Source: an uncultured Bacteroidales bacterium (GTDB lineage Bacteria; Bacteroidota; Bacteroidia; Bacteroidales; P3). From it: a DNA stretch of 64,000 nt. Every line of letters begins with the position of its first letter. Position 1 is the first letter of the stretch. The stretch spans positions 1 to 64,000 of the forward strand of contig CASEWE010000015.1 in assembly GCA_949291555.1 (NCBI GenBank). The letters run 5' to 3'. A program made the translations under genes and the position numbers. This document shows, one piece after another, positions 33,668-42,470 of this stretch. The notes beneath the pieces are model-generated. The model searched no databases. It was not told the DNA's origin and saw only the letters and a program-made list of their open reading frames with translations.

Positions 33668-35719
33668 CTACTTTATCAAATCCACGCTGCGCTTGAGGAA
33701 CTTATGCAAGGCTTCGCCTTTCAGCAGCCCGTTGCTCAGCAAAGCCAGGTCGATCAGCTGGCCCACCACTTTGTTTTCCGAACCGTATCTGGCCAACAAA
33801 TCGCGCCCTTTCTTGCCGAGGTCGGCCAATTGCCGATCCAGATCCGAAAGACGGTCTTTGTCGGAAGCCGGCACATCTTCGGGCTTGACATCCTTGTTCA
33901 AGGCATTTATTTCATCTTTCTGCTTCTGCAGGCCGGCCTTTTCCTTGGCTATCGGTTCCATCTCTCCTCCCAAAGCCGCCTTTTCGTCCGACAGCAATTC
34001 CTTTACCAAACGATGATCGGTATTGACAACCAGGTTGAACTGGTCGCCCATTTTCCCGTAGAAGCTCATTTCCGGATTGATTTCCGCCATGTCTTTCATG
34101 CGGCGCATGAATTCCGAACGGGTAATCAGCACGGGATCGGCCGCTTCGCCCAAAGCTTCGAACGAAACCATGTACATGCCGCTGTCCTTCGGCAATTGGG
34201 CCGTGAAGATTCCCCGCAGTTCGTCTTGATCTTCATCGCTCAAGCCCACAGCCTTGGCTTCTTCCTTGGGAATGAGCTTGTCGATCACATCCGAATCCAC
34301 CCTTGTGAAACGGAAATCGGGATTCTTCTGTTCCATGAAATTGACAAAAGGCGTGTCGAAAATCCCATCCATGACCAAGACATCGTAACCCTTGGCCTTC
34401 GCCGCCGAAATGTAAGCGTATTCGTTGTCCACTTTCGAGGCGTACAGGAACACCAGCTTCTTGTCCTTGTCGGTCTGCAAACCGGAAATCGCCTTCTTGT
34501 ATTCGTCCAGGCTGAAATACTTGCCATCCGTATTCTTGAACAAGTAGAATTCCATGGCTCTTTCGGCGAACTTCTCATCGGTAAGGATGCCGTACTGGAC
34601 AAAAACCTTCAAGTCATCCCACTTGCTCTCGAAGTCGGAACGCTTGTTCTTGAACAAGTCCGCCAGGCTATCGGCCACCTTCTTGGTAATGTGGCTCGAT
34701 ATTTTCTTCACGTTGCGGTCGCTCTGCAAATACGAACGCGATACGTTCAACGGGATGTCGGGCGAATCGATAACCCCGTGCAGCAACGTCAGGTACTCCG
34801 GAACAATGCCTTCTACCGTATCGGTAACGTAAACCTGGTTGCAATAAAGCTGTATCTTGTTCTTCTGCAATTCCAAACGCGAAGAAATCTTCGGGAAATA
34901 CAAGATGCCCGTCAACGTGAACGGGTAATCCACATTCAAATGGATATGGAACAAGGCATCGGGCGAAGCCGGATACAGCTCGTGGTAGAAATTCGAATAA
35001 TCTTCTTCCGTGAGCTCGCTCGGCTTACGCGTCCAAGCCGGACGAGTGTCGTTGACAACCAGATCCTTCTCGGTGTCGACATATTTCCCGTCTTTCCATT
35101 CCTTTTCCTTACCGCAAACAATTTCCACCGGAAGAAAGCGGCAGTACTTCTTCAGCAGGTATTGGATTTTCTCCTCGTCGGCAAATTCCTGGTCCTCGGC
35201 CGTCAGATGCAGCACCACGTCCGTCCCCCTTTCGGCGCGCTCGCACGTCTCCATCTCGTACTCGGTCGTGCCTTCGCAGTTCCAATGCACCGCCTCGGCC
35301 CCTTCCTGGTAAGAACGGGTAAAGATTTCCACTTTGCTGCTTACCATGAATGCCGAGTAGAAGCCCAGGCCGAAATGCCCGATGATGGCATTGCCCGCGT
35401 CCTTGTACTTTTTCAGGAATTCTTCCGCCCCGGAAAAGGCTATCTGGTTGATGTATTTCTCCACTTCTTCCGCCGTCATGCCCAAGCCTTGGTCGGAGAT
35501 GGTCAACGTACCCGCCGTTTTGTCAGCCTTGACCGTGACGCGCAAGCCATCCGTGCTTCCTTTGAACGCGCCCGAAGAAGCCAGCGTCTTCAATTTCTGG
35601 GTGGCATCCACCGCGTTGGAAACCAGTTCGCGCAAAAATATCTCGTGGTCGGAATAAAGAAACTTTTTAATAATCGGAAACAAATCCTGCGTTGAAACGC
35701 CAATCTTGCCTTTTGTCAT
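33668..35719 (-). CDS. htpG: Chaperone protein HtpG (Hsp90)
   Basis: 683-residue bacterial Hsp90. The N-terminal ATPase domain has IFLRELVSNAVDA, the Asp-bearing LTISDQGLGM and GHFGLGFYSAFMV. The middle domain has the catalytic region LPLNVSRSYLQ-like IPLNVSRSYLQSDRNVKKI. The C-terminal dimerisation domain ends KFLKRSVDLIK. Length is slightly above typical E. coli HtpG, as usual in Bacteroidetes. ATG at 35719. Its leader contains a large hairpin followed by eight U, suggestive of transcription control. Confidence 0.98.
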   Translation of the reverse strand: MTKGKIGVSTQDLFPIIKKFLYSDHEIFLRELVSNAVDATQKLKTLASSGAFKGSTDGLRVTVKADKTAGTLTISDQGLGMTAEEVEKYINQIAFSGAEEFLKKYKDAGNAIIGHFGLGFYSAFMVSSKVEIFTRSYQEGAEAVHWNCEGTTEYEMETCERAERGTDVVLHLTAEDQEFADEEKIQYLLKKYCRFLPVEIVCGKEKEWKDGKYVDTEKDLVVNDTRPAWTRKPSELTEEDYSNFYHELYPASPDALFHIHLNVDYPFTLTGILYFPKISSRLELQKNKIQLYCNQVYVTDTVEGIVPEYLTLLHGVIDSPDIPLNVSRSYLQSDRNVKKISSHITKKVADSLADLFKNKRSDFESKWDDLKVFVQYGILTDEKFAERAMEFYLFKNTDGKYFSLDEYKKAISGLQTDKDKKLVFLYASKVDNEYAYISAAKAKGYDVLVMDGIFDTPFVNFMEQKNPDFRFTRVDSDVIDKLIPKEEAKAVGLSDEDQDELRGIFTAQLPKDSGMYMVSFEALGEAADPVLITRSEFMRRMKDMAEINPEMSFYGKMGDQFNLVVNTDHRLVKELLSDEKAALGGEMEPIAKEKAGLQKQKDEINALNKDVKPEDVPASDKDRLSDLDRQLADLGKKGRDLLARYGSENKVVGQLIDLALLSNGLLKGEALHKFLKRSVDLIK

Positions 35720-35746
35720 GATTTTTCTTTTTTAACCCCAAGAAAT

Positions 35747-35816
35747 AAAAAAAAGGAATGCCCCTGCGGGAAAAATCGCGACAGGCCTTCTTCGGCAGCG
35801 GCCCGCCGCACATTCC
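35747..35816 (-). terminator. Terminator-like hairpin in front of htpG
   Basis: On the minus strand GGAATG (complement of 35811-35816) and CATTCC (complement of 35755-35760) close a GC-rich stem that includes GCGGG/CCCGC. It is followed at once by eight T (35747-35754). It lies 28 bases before the htpG start. It may end transcription from the broken AraC gene upstream or act as an attenuator of htpG; the sequence does not decide. Confidence 0.6.
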
Positions 35817-35935
35817 TTTCTCCTCTTTCTTCCGGGAATTTTCCCGAGGGCCTTTCACCAAATACATGCCAAAGACCGCAATATGACAAATTTGCAGGTG
35901 ATCCGCAAGACCGATGCACAGCAATTCGGAACATC

Positions 35936-36181
35936 TCACCCCTTCCCGGAGTTCTTGCGCTTGGCAATCTTCCAATATTCCGAAGGCGTCATGCCGACCT
36001 GCCTTTTGAACTGCTGGGTGAAGGTGACGCGGTTCCCGAAACCGGCCAATTTGGCGATATACTCCAAGGTATAGCCCGTATTGGCGGCATCTTCCAGCAA
36101 AAAGCAGGCTTTGCGGATCCGGTACTCGTTGACCAAAGCGCTGAAAGATTTGTGGAATGGAAATACCCGCCGGAAAAGCGA
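35936..36181 (-). pseudogene. C-terminal fragment of an AraC-family regulator
   Basis: About 81 residues match the end of an AraC DNA-binding domain: the linker helix LVNEYRIRKACFLLED and the second helix-turn-helix IAKLAGFGNRVTFTQQFKRQ, ending VGMTPSEYWKIAKRK. The first helix-turn-helix and the whole sensor domain are missing, and the frame further upstream has no homology or good start. It is a truncated relic between htpG and the alpha/beta hydrolase gene. Confidence 0.8.
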
Positions 36182-36417
36182 CCCGGGCTTTCCTTGTCGG
36201 GAAGCTGCCCGCCGGTTTGTACATCTGCGTGCTTGAAACGGCGCATGGAATCCATGCCGCCAAATTCGTATCGGCGCGGTAACCCGCACCAAAAAGGACC
36301 GATGACCGCAAACAGCCGACAGCGGGCCGGGGTTCCGGTTCCCTGAAAAGCCAAAGGCCCGGCAAAATGAAACGCCATTACCCAACAGCAAACCGGGAAC
36401 CCGGAACCTAATCAATA

Positions 36418-36464
36418 GGCGGGGGCGGCATCGTCGCGCAAAACGCGATGATGCCGCCCCCGCC
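36418..36464. terminator. 21-bp GC-rich hairpin downstream of the hydrolase gene
   Basis: 36418-36438 pairs with 36444-36464 over 21 positions with one G-U pair and a five-base loop. There is no U-run on the minus strand. It lies about 80 bases after the stop of the hydrolase gene. A smaller hairpin with arms CCTCCGGC and GCCGGAGG follows near 36504. Confidence 0.65.
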
Positions 36465-36546
36465 TTTCCTGCCGGAACCAATTCCGCCGGCACCTGTTCC
36501 CCTCCGGCAATCCCGCCGGAGGCTCGCTTCAGACCGGAATACCGGC

Positions 36547-37641
36547 CTATTTCAAATACTGCCGGTAAAAGGCTTCGATCTTGTCGAAAGGAATCACGTC
36601 CGCATGGTCGTAAAGATCCGTATGGACCGCTCCGGGAATGATCAGCAGCTCCTTGTTCTCCCCTTCAAGCTTCTTGTACGTGTCCTCGCTGAAATAGCGC
36701 GAATGCGCTTTTTCCCCATGCACAAGCAGCACCGCGCTGCGGATCTCGCCGGCATAAGCCAGAATCGGCATGTTCAGAAGCGAAAGCGCGGCCGTCATGT
36801 TGAACCCTTCATTGGAACCCAACGAACGCGGATGGTAGCCTCTTTCGGTCTTGTAGAAGTCCACGTAGTCCTTGAGGAACTGGGGCGCATCGGCCGGCGC
36901 CGCTTCAGGGTTCCCGCCGGCATGGACATAGGAACCGTTCCGGTAATCTTCGGTCCGCTGGGCATTAAGCTGCTGCTTCATCCGGTACCGGGCATCGGCA
37001 TTGTCGTCGGCATCGAAATAACCTTTCGCCGTCACCCGTGTCATATCGTACATCGTCACCGCCACCGTGGCTTTGATCCGGGTATCGACAGCGGCGGCAT
37101 TGACCGCGAACCCTCCAAAACCGCAGACACCCAGGATGCCGATACGCTCCGGGTCCACGTCCGCGCGCGTGGCAAGGTAATCGACCGCCGCGCAGAAATC
37201 CTCGGTATTGATATCGGGAGACGAAACGCCGCGCGGCTGCCCGCCGCTCTCGCCAGTAAAAGAGGGGTCGAACGCTATGGTCAAAAAGCCGCGTTCGGCC
37301 AAGCTTTGCGCGTACAAGCCCGACACTTGCTCCTTCACCGCCCCGTAAGGCCCGCTCATGGCAATGGCCGGGAGTTTCCCGCTGGCGTTCTTGGGCACAT
37401 ACAAGTCGGCTGCCAAAGTAATCCCATAGCGGTTATGGAAAACGATCTTGCTGTGGTCCACTTTGTCGCTCTTCGGGAAAACCTTGTCCCACTCCCGAGT
37501 CAAGTTCAATTTTTCTTCCATGCTGTTTCCTCCCATAATGCTGTTTTTTCCGCCGGGCCGGCTGTCTTGCGCCACAAGGCCCCCTGCCAAGCAAAGGCCG
37601 GCGCAAAGCGTCAACAACGGCTTCCTGATTGATTTTTCCAT
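36547..37641 (-). CDS. Exported alpha/beta hydrolase
   Basis: 364 residues from the ATG at 37641 (MEKSIRKPLLTLCAGLCLAG), with a signal peptide ending near VAQDSRPG. Core features: strand IVFHNRYGITLAADLYVPKN, oxyanion region IAMSGPYGAVKEQ, and the nucleophile elbow GILGVCGFGG, where a Cys stands at the usual Ser position. That is the pattern of dienelactone-hydrolase-like enzymes. Asp and His follow (VLLVHGEKAHSRYFSED, IPGAVHTDLYDH). It is close to the fused X-Pro dipeptidyl peptidase/DUF1100-like group, with no firm substrate. The frame is open 80 codons further upstream without homology. Confidence 0.88.
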   Translation of the reverse strand: MEKSIRKPLLTLCAGLCLAGGLVAQDSRPGGKNSIMGGNSMEEKLNLTREWDKVFPKSDKVDHSKIVFHNRYGITLAADLYVPKNASGKLPAIAMSGPYGAVKEQVSGLYAQSLAERGFLTIAFDPSFTGESGGQPRGVSSPDINTEDFCAAVDYLATRADVDPERIGILGVCGFGGFAVNAAAVDTRIKATVAVTMYDMTRVTAKGYFDADDNADARYRMKQQLNAQRTEDYRNGSYVHAGGNPEAAPADAPQFLKDYVDFYKTERGYHPRSLGSNEGFNMTAALSLLNMPILAYAGEIRSAVLLVHGEKAHSRYFSEDTYKKLEGENKELLIIPGAVHTDLYDHADVIPFDKIEAFYRQYLK

Positions 37642-38009
37642 TTCTTTCCTATACTTTAAACTTCGTTTAGCAAATAAATTTGTCATCGCGTCATTTGCCG
37701 GGAAAACCTGCGCGCCGTCCTTCAAGCTTTCCGGCATCCAAGCCGGATCGAGCCCCGGCGCGCAGGCTCCGAGGCCCTTCGGCATCGTGCAAGGCTTCGC
37801 CCGGAAGACGGTCCTGCAGGTTATTTCCAACGAGGCAAAGAAAAATAAAAAACCTTGCAGCAGTTTTGCTGCAAGGCTCAATTATCATTGCCCAAAAGCT
37901 CACAATAAAGTTTTCCGGATCGCCTCTTGCGCAAACGCGCCGCAATGCCCGCCGCGTTTGCCCGCCTCCCTCCTGAAAGAAAAGAAGCGCAACGGCCGCA
38001 ATAAAGCCA
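37642..38009. other. Region between the hydrolase and AraC genes
   Basis: 368 bases. It holds the AraC terminator (37841-37876) and the hydrolase leader, which has a near-consensus -7 (TTTATTTG on the minus strand around 37670-37680). Nothing else recognised. Confidence 0.55.
37841..37876 (-). terminator. Rho-independent terminator after the AraC gene
   Basis: CCTTGCAGCA (37853-37862) pairs with TGCTGCAAGG (37867-37876) around GTTT. On the minus strand it is followed by T6-A-T5. It lies about 135 bases past the AraC stop codon. Confidence 0.85.
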
Positions 38010-38867
38010 TCACGAAACCGGCACTGCGGTAGGGGAAATCCCGTATTGCCTCTTGAACGCGGCAGAGAAATGCGAGGGATTCTTGAACCCCACCTGGGCG
38101 CAGACATCCGCAATCTTCCTCTTTCCGTCTTCCATCATGGCATAGGCCTCTTCAAGCCGCTTCCGCATAAGCCACTTCCCGGGCGTAAGATCGCTTATTT
38201 TCTTGAAATCGCGCTTGAACGTGGCAAGGCTCCTTCCCGTATAGTGCGCCAATTCCTCCAGAGAAAACTCGTACATGTAGTTCTTGTTCAGGAAATCCAT
38301 GATGTCGATTTTCCATGGCTCGCTGAAATCGAACAGCAGAGGGGCAAACCGCTTGTCGATATGAAGCAAGGCAAGCAGGCCTTCCTGCAGCTTCAAATGC
38401 ATGAAATCGTCTTGCGGCTTCACCTCCGGGTCGAAAAAAGGCGCAAGGGAAGAAAAAAGGCTGGCGATCTCGGCCGTTTTCGGAAGCTTGATCACGCCCG
38501 GTTCGAGCTTGGGCGTGCCGGCAGGCAGCGGGCACGGCCCAAACCTGGCATACATCTCCCGCAGGAAACCGCGTTTGAAATTCAGGAATATGCCGCAATA
38601 CCTTTCCCCGTTGCAAGTCCTCTTGTAAAAGGTCATGCGGTGGTCGCGCGGAATGAACACGCATTCCCCTTTGCCGACATGGATCGTCTCCCTGCCGTTA
38701 TCAAGAACCATTTCCCCGGAATACACGTAATTCAACGCATAATCCCGGGAACGATGCACGCAACCGCTTGCGTCATCGTAAAAGAAACTGTAGAAAATAT
38801 CTTCATAATTGAATATGAGAGTCATCGGCCCGGAGGCCCGCCCTTTTCCATCCTGTCCTTGTTCCAT
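38010..38867 (-). CDS. AraC family transcriptional regulator
   Basis: 285 residues from the ATG at 38867. The N-terminal half is a cupin-like sensor (YVYSGEMVLDNGRETIHVGK, then ECVFIPRDHRMTFYKR). The C-terminal half has two helix-turn-helix motifs: SLEELAHYTGRSLATFKRDFKK and IADVCAQVGFKNPSHFSAAFKRQ, ending YGISPTAVPVS. An ATG at 38825 is also possible. It is upstream of the alpha/beta hydrolase on the same strand but ends in its own terminator, so it may regulate that gene in trans. The open frame extends to 39245, where it overlaps another gene. Confidence 0.92.
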   Translation of the reverse strand: MEQGQDGKGRASGPMTLIFNYEDIFYSFFYDDASGCVHRSRDYALNYVYSGEMVLDNGRETIHVGKGECVFIPRDHRMTFYKRTCNGERYCGIFLNFKRGFLREMYARFGPCPLPAGTPKLEPGVIKLPKTAEIASLFSSLAPFFDPEVKPQDDFMHLKLQEGLLALLHIDKRFAPLLFDFSEPWKIDIMDFLNKNYMYEFSLEELAHYTGRSLATFKRDFKKISDLTPGKWLMRKRLEEAYAMMEDGKRKIADVCAQVGFKNPSHFSAAFKRQYGISPTAVPVS

Positions 38868-38992
38868 GTCCGAACTATCCTTTATCGTGCGGCTCGCCAT
38901 TTGTCGCGCGAACCCGTTTTTTGCCCATCCGTCCGTGCTTTGCCGCTGCGGGCACTCCCGGACACAAGGGAAAGACCCTTTTCCGTAAAAAA

Positions 38993-39808
38993 CTACTTTC
39001 CGCTGACAATTTCCCCCGAGGAACGATCCAGTTCGGAGCCATTGGCGCTGTGGGGAATGCAAAAGACACCCAGCATGATGACCGAAGCGGCCAAAACGAC
39101 CCAGCGGCTTTTCTTCCGGAACGCCTGAACCAAGACCGCGGCCAAGAACGCCAAGACTGCGATCAGGGTCTTGTTGTCGGTCAAATCCCCGCCTGCCGGG
39201 AAACCGGCCCAATAGACATCGAAAGCGTGTTTTTGCACCAGGCAACCGAAAACGAAACCGCCCGCAACCAGCAGGAGCAATGTAAAAAGGCTGTAACGCT
39301 TGCAGAGCGGATCGTTAAACAAGGCCGCCAATCCTGCCATCACCGCGAAAAACATGGCCATGAACATGAATAGGATATGCGGAACCAGGATGCCGGCCGG
39401 GACCTCGCCCCGGTATCGGATAACCAAGGGATCGTCGGAAAAATATTCCCTCCCGTTCGCTTTCACATAATAAGACAGCTTTCCCGCCATCGGCTGGGAG
39501 GGGAGGAATCCCACCCAGTTCCCGTCTTCCCATCGCATCGGCTGGCATGCGTATTCGTCATCCGCTCCAGCCGGGTAATAACGGTAACAGAGCCAAGCCT
39601 CCGAATCCGGGCGGGACAAGGCATCCGACGGCAAGGCTATCCTCGTGTCCGAACCCACCGTCCCGCTGCGAGGCAAAGAGAAACCCACCTTTTCCCCGTT
39701 CCGTTCCACCACCCCGCCCGCATCATGCGTCGGGCCGGTTGCCCGTTGAAAAACGGCCAGAAGCAAGGTCAACGCCACGGCCAGCAAAATCATCCATTTC
39801 TTCTTCAT
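38993..39808 (-). CDS. Hypothetical membrane protein
   Basis: 271 residues from the ATG at 39808. One N-terminal membrane segment (WMILLAVALTLLLAVFQ) is followed by an extracytoplasmic domain of about 110 residues rich in beta strands (SEAWLCYRYYPAGADDEY, GKLSYYVKANGREYF). Four further membrane segments follow (LVPHILFMFMAMFFAVMAG; SLFTLLLLVAGGFVFGCLV; LIAVLAFLAAVLVQAF; WVVLAASVIMLGVFCI). The external domain looks like the fibronectin/Ig-like domain seen in some cytochrome-associated proteins, but I do not recognise the family. A TTG three codons earlier is less likely as start. Confidence 0.78.
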   Translation of the reverse strand: MKKKWMILLAVALTLLLAVFQRATGPTHDAGGVVERNGEKVGFSLPRSGTVGSDTRIALPSDALSRPDSEAWLCYRYYPAGADDEYACQPMRWEDGNWVGFLPSQPMAGKLSYYVKANGREYFSDDPLVIRYRGEVPAGILVPHILFMFMAMFFAVMAGLAALFNDPLCKRYSLFTLLLLVAGGFVFGCLVQKHAFDVYWAGFPAGGDLTDNKTLIAVLAFLAAVLVQAFRKKSRWVVLAASVIMLGVFCIPHSANGSELDRSSGEIVSGK

Positions 39809-40108
39809 CCTATGCAACTTTTTCAGCCTGATTCACCCTGCAGGCGCAATTCCTGCCGAGCCCCGCTCGGCACGGCTCGGGGCTCGGCCAGACCCGGATC
39901 GACACACAGCACGGCGCACCGCTGCCGCTTCCAGCCCCATCCCTCAAACCCGGGAAAGCCTCCCAGCACATCTCCTTCCCGACCTCTCCTCCGCGCGGAA
40001 GGCTGCCGGAACGCTTCTTCCGGAACGCTCCTCCAAAATCCCGCCTCCACGCGGACGGAGTACCCTTTCCCTTTCCTCAAGCCCGCCTGCGGGACCCGGC
40101 AAAATCCC
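39809..40108. other. GC-rich gap between the membrane protein and M28 peptidase genes
   Basis: 300 bases. A hairpin at 39855-39888 (GCCGAGCCCCG pairing with CGGGGCTCGGC) is the only clear element; no gene. Confidence 0.55.
39855..39888. terminator. 11-bp GC-rich hairpin
   Basis: GCCGAGCCCCG (39855-39865) pairs perfectly with CGGGGCTCGGC (39878-39888). It lies about 220 bases after the M28 peptidase stop codon on the minus strand and has no U-run. Confidence 0.5.
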
Positions 40109-41533
40109 CTACAAACGGACGGTCAGCTTCACTTTCTTTCCATCCCGCTTGCGTATGGCCTGGACAACGATTTCGGTTCCCGGCTCCAGACCGGAAAGGA
40201 CCTCCATGTAATCTTCTATGCTCGAAACCTTCCTGCCTGCCACCTTCAAAAGGATGTCGCCGCTCCGCAAGCCTGCCCGGTAAGCCGGCTTCCCCTCCAC
40301 CACAATCATGGCGGCAAGCCCTTTTTCCGAGGAATTGTTTATATCGGGCATCAGGCCCAGCGTGGCTTTGAACTTGCCCTTCCCCATCGAAGGCTGCTCG
40401 GGCGGCCCGGCTTGCCGGAAATGCAGAGGGCCGGAATTGCCGGCCTGCCCGAGCAAATTGCCGATGACTTCCGACAACGCCACCATTCCCTCGTAATCCA
40501 ACGTGCCCGGGTCATCATCGGGCGTATGGTAAGTTGCCGTAGGGGAAGTGCAGAAAAAGAACACCGGGATCCCAGCCGCGTAAAAGACCGCGTGGTCGGA
40601 AGGGCCGTAACCGTTCGCCGAAACCTCGAGCTTCAGGCGCGTATGCTGCTGCGCCTCCTTCACCATGTCCATTGCCTCCGCGCTGGTTCCCACCCCGTTG
40701 ATGCGGAAACGGTCGCCATGCAATCCGCCCAGCATGTCGAGGTTGAACATGGCATCGATCCGCTTCCTGTCGAAAGGAAATTCCTTCAAAAAAAACGACG
40801 AGCCGGTCATTCCGACTTCTTCTCCGCTGAAAGCCACGAAAACCAAGGTCTTCCGAATCGGGTTGCGGGAATAGTACCGCGCAAGTTCCAACAGCATGGC
40901 CACCCCGCTGGCATTGTCATCCGCCCCGTTGTGGATGGCCGGTTCCCCCGCCCGCATGGACGTGCCGGTCTTGTCTCCCCATCCTATATGATCGAAATGG
41001 GCGCCAACCACCACGAACCGGTCCGACAAAGCCGTATCGGTGCCGGGAACCACGCCGACCACATTCCGGCTACGCACCCATTCCCCCCATCGGGCCTGGA
41101 AACCGTATTCCTGGAAATAATCCGACGCGTCGCGGCCGGGTTCTTCCGCAACGGTATCTTTGCCAAAAGGCAGCAGCAGCTCCCGCATGAAAATCCTGCC
41201 GATGTAATGCGCCGCTTCCAGATCCTGCGGCGAACCCGTCAGCCGGCCCTGCATCGAATCCCCGGCCAGCATCATCACATCGAAGCGCAGCAGCTCTTTC
41301 CTCGCCTTGAAATACCCGTCGGGGAAAGCCTCGATATTCGGACGCAACACGGGCAAGGAAACCCGCTCTTGCCCCGGCATGTCCGCCTTCCCGCTCGCCT
41401 CGTGCCGCTCCATAGGCGCTTTCCCCGGCATCACTTTCTGGGCCCGGGCTTCCAGACCGCATGGCCCTGAACCGGCAAGGAACATCAAGCCGACGAGCCC
41501 GGCAATCCCTGCCCTGTACCTTCTATCCTTCAT
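40109..41533 (-). CDS. M28 family zinc aminopeptidase with C-terminal PDZ domain
   Basis: 474 residues with a signal peptide (residues about 1-31, ending EARAQ). The zinc ligands are visible in order: His-x-Asp in VVGAHFDHIGWGD, Asp in NGADDNASGVAMLLEL, Glu-Glu in VAFSGEEVGMTG, Asp in MFNLDMLGG and His in TYHTPDDDPGT. A PDZ domain occupies about 375-470 (AGLRSGDILLKVAGRKVSS). It is expected to be periplasmic or secreted, removing N-terminal residues from peptides. It lies 142 bases upstream of the LytTR regulator stop and on the same strand. Confidence 0.94.
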   Translation of the reverse strand: MKDRRYRAGIAGLVGLMFLAGSGPCGLEARAQKVMPGKAPMERHEASGKADMPGQERVSLPVLRPNIEAFPDGYFKARKELLRFDVMMLAGDSMQGRLTGSPQDLEAAHYIGRIFMRELLLPFGKDTVAEEPGRDASDYFQEYGFQARWGEWVRSRNVVGVVPGTDTALSDRFVVVGAHFDHIGWGDKTGTSMRAGEPAIHNGADDNASGVAMLLELARYYSRNPIRKTLVFVAFSGEEVGMTGSSFFLKEFPFDRKRIDAMFNLDMLGGLHGDRFRINGVGTSAEAMDMVKEAQQHTRLKLEVSANGYGPSDHAVFYAAGIPVFFFCTSPTATYHTPDDDPGTLDYEGMVALSEVIGNLLGQAGNSGPLHFRQAGPPEQPSMGKGKFKATLGLMPDINNSSEKGLAAMIVVEGKPAYRAGLRSGDILLKVAGRKVSSIEDYMEVLSGLEPGTEIVVQAIRKRDGKKVKLTVRL

Positions 41534-41675
41534 GGAACCTCCTTAAATGATTTTTTCAAACAAAAGTTCATCGCCGCCGCCCGGGCTCATGAAAAAACGC
41601 TTTCCCCCGCACGGCTCGCGCCCAGAACCCGGCAAAGCCAATCCCCCGGGCGGGAAGCAAAAATCCGGGCAGGCA

Positions 41676-42470
41676 TCAAAAATCAAGCCATTGCTTGAAA
41701 CTTTCAGCCTTTTCCTTGCTCACCAGCACCTGTTCCTTGAACTCCGGAATCAAGCTCACGGCCACCTTCCCCTGGAAATAATTCTCTATCTTGTTCACGG
41801 CACGGCCACAAAGAAGTATCTGGCGCGTAGCCCGGAAAAAAATGCCCGGATCCAATTCCTCGCCCAGGCGATCCAGCGAATAGTCCACCACCCGCGAACC
41901 GTTTTTGAAAGTCTGGGCGTAGGTAATCTTGTTCTCACTGAAAAAATACGCCACGTCCTCCACCAGAAGGACTTCCATCTGGTTGCCCCGCTGCATGAGG
42001 AAGCGGCTCCGATAGGCTTTTCCCGTACCGCTCAGTCGCTTGGGGTAGTCTTTCCAGTTGTTCTTCTGGTTGAACTGGCGGAAATAAGCCGCCGTCCGTT
42101 TCTCGAACTTCTCGATAGCCAGCCGGAGCCGTTCCTCCTCGATGGGCTTGAGCAAATAGTCGATGCTGTCCACGGAGAAAGCCCGGACGGCATATTCATC
42201 GTAGGCTGTGGTAAAGACAATCATGCCTTGGGGATGCGTTTCCTCCAGGAAATCGAAAGAAAGCCCGTCGCTCAATTCGATATCCAGGAAAAGGATGTCC
42301 GCCTGCCCGCCGGCCTTGAACCAGGCAACGGCTTCTTCGTTGCTTCCTCCCACATGCTCCACTTCCCAGCCCGGGCGAAGCGAAAGGATCATGCTTTTCA
42401 ACAGACGGGCGGCTGGAACCTCGTCTTCCACAATGGCCACTCTGACCGGTTTATCTTGTCTCGTTTCCAT
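41676..42470 (-). CDS. LytTR-type response regulator
   Basis: 264 residues. The receiver domain starts VRVAIVEDEVPAARLLKSMI, with the phospho-acceptor Asp in ADILFLDIELSDG. A LytTR DNA-binding domain follows from about 155 (RFLMQRGNQMEVLLVEDVAYFFSENKI) and ends in a helix near KEQVLVSKEKAESFKQWL. Its first 20 bases overlap the end of the sensor kinase gene, so the pair is translationally coupled. Targets cannot be told from the sequence. Confidence 0.94.
   Translation of the reverse strand: METRQDKPVRVAIVEDEVPAARLLKSMILSLRPGWEVEHVGGSNEEAVAWFKAGGQADILFLDIELSDGLSFDFLEETHPQGMIVFTTAYDEYAVRAFSVDSIDYLLKPIEEERLRLAIEKFEKRTAAYFRQFNQKNNWKDYPKRLSGTGKAYRSRFLMQRGNQMEVLLVEDVAYFFSENKITYAQTFKNGSRVVDYSLDRLGEELDPGIFFRATRQILLCGRAVNKIENYFQGKVAVSLIPEFKEQVLVSKEKAESFKQWLDF

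Noticed and set aside
33656..35695. 679-residue plus-strand ORF
   Set aside because: Exact antisense shadow of htpG.
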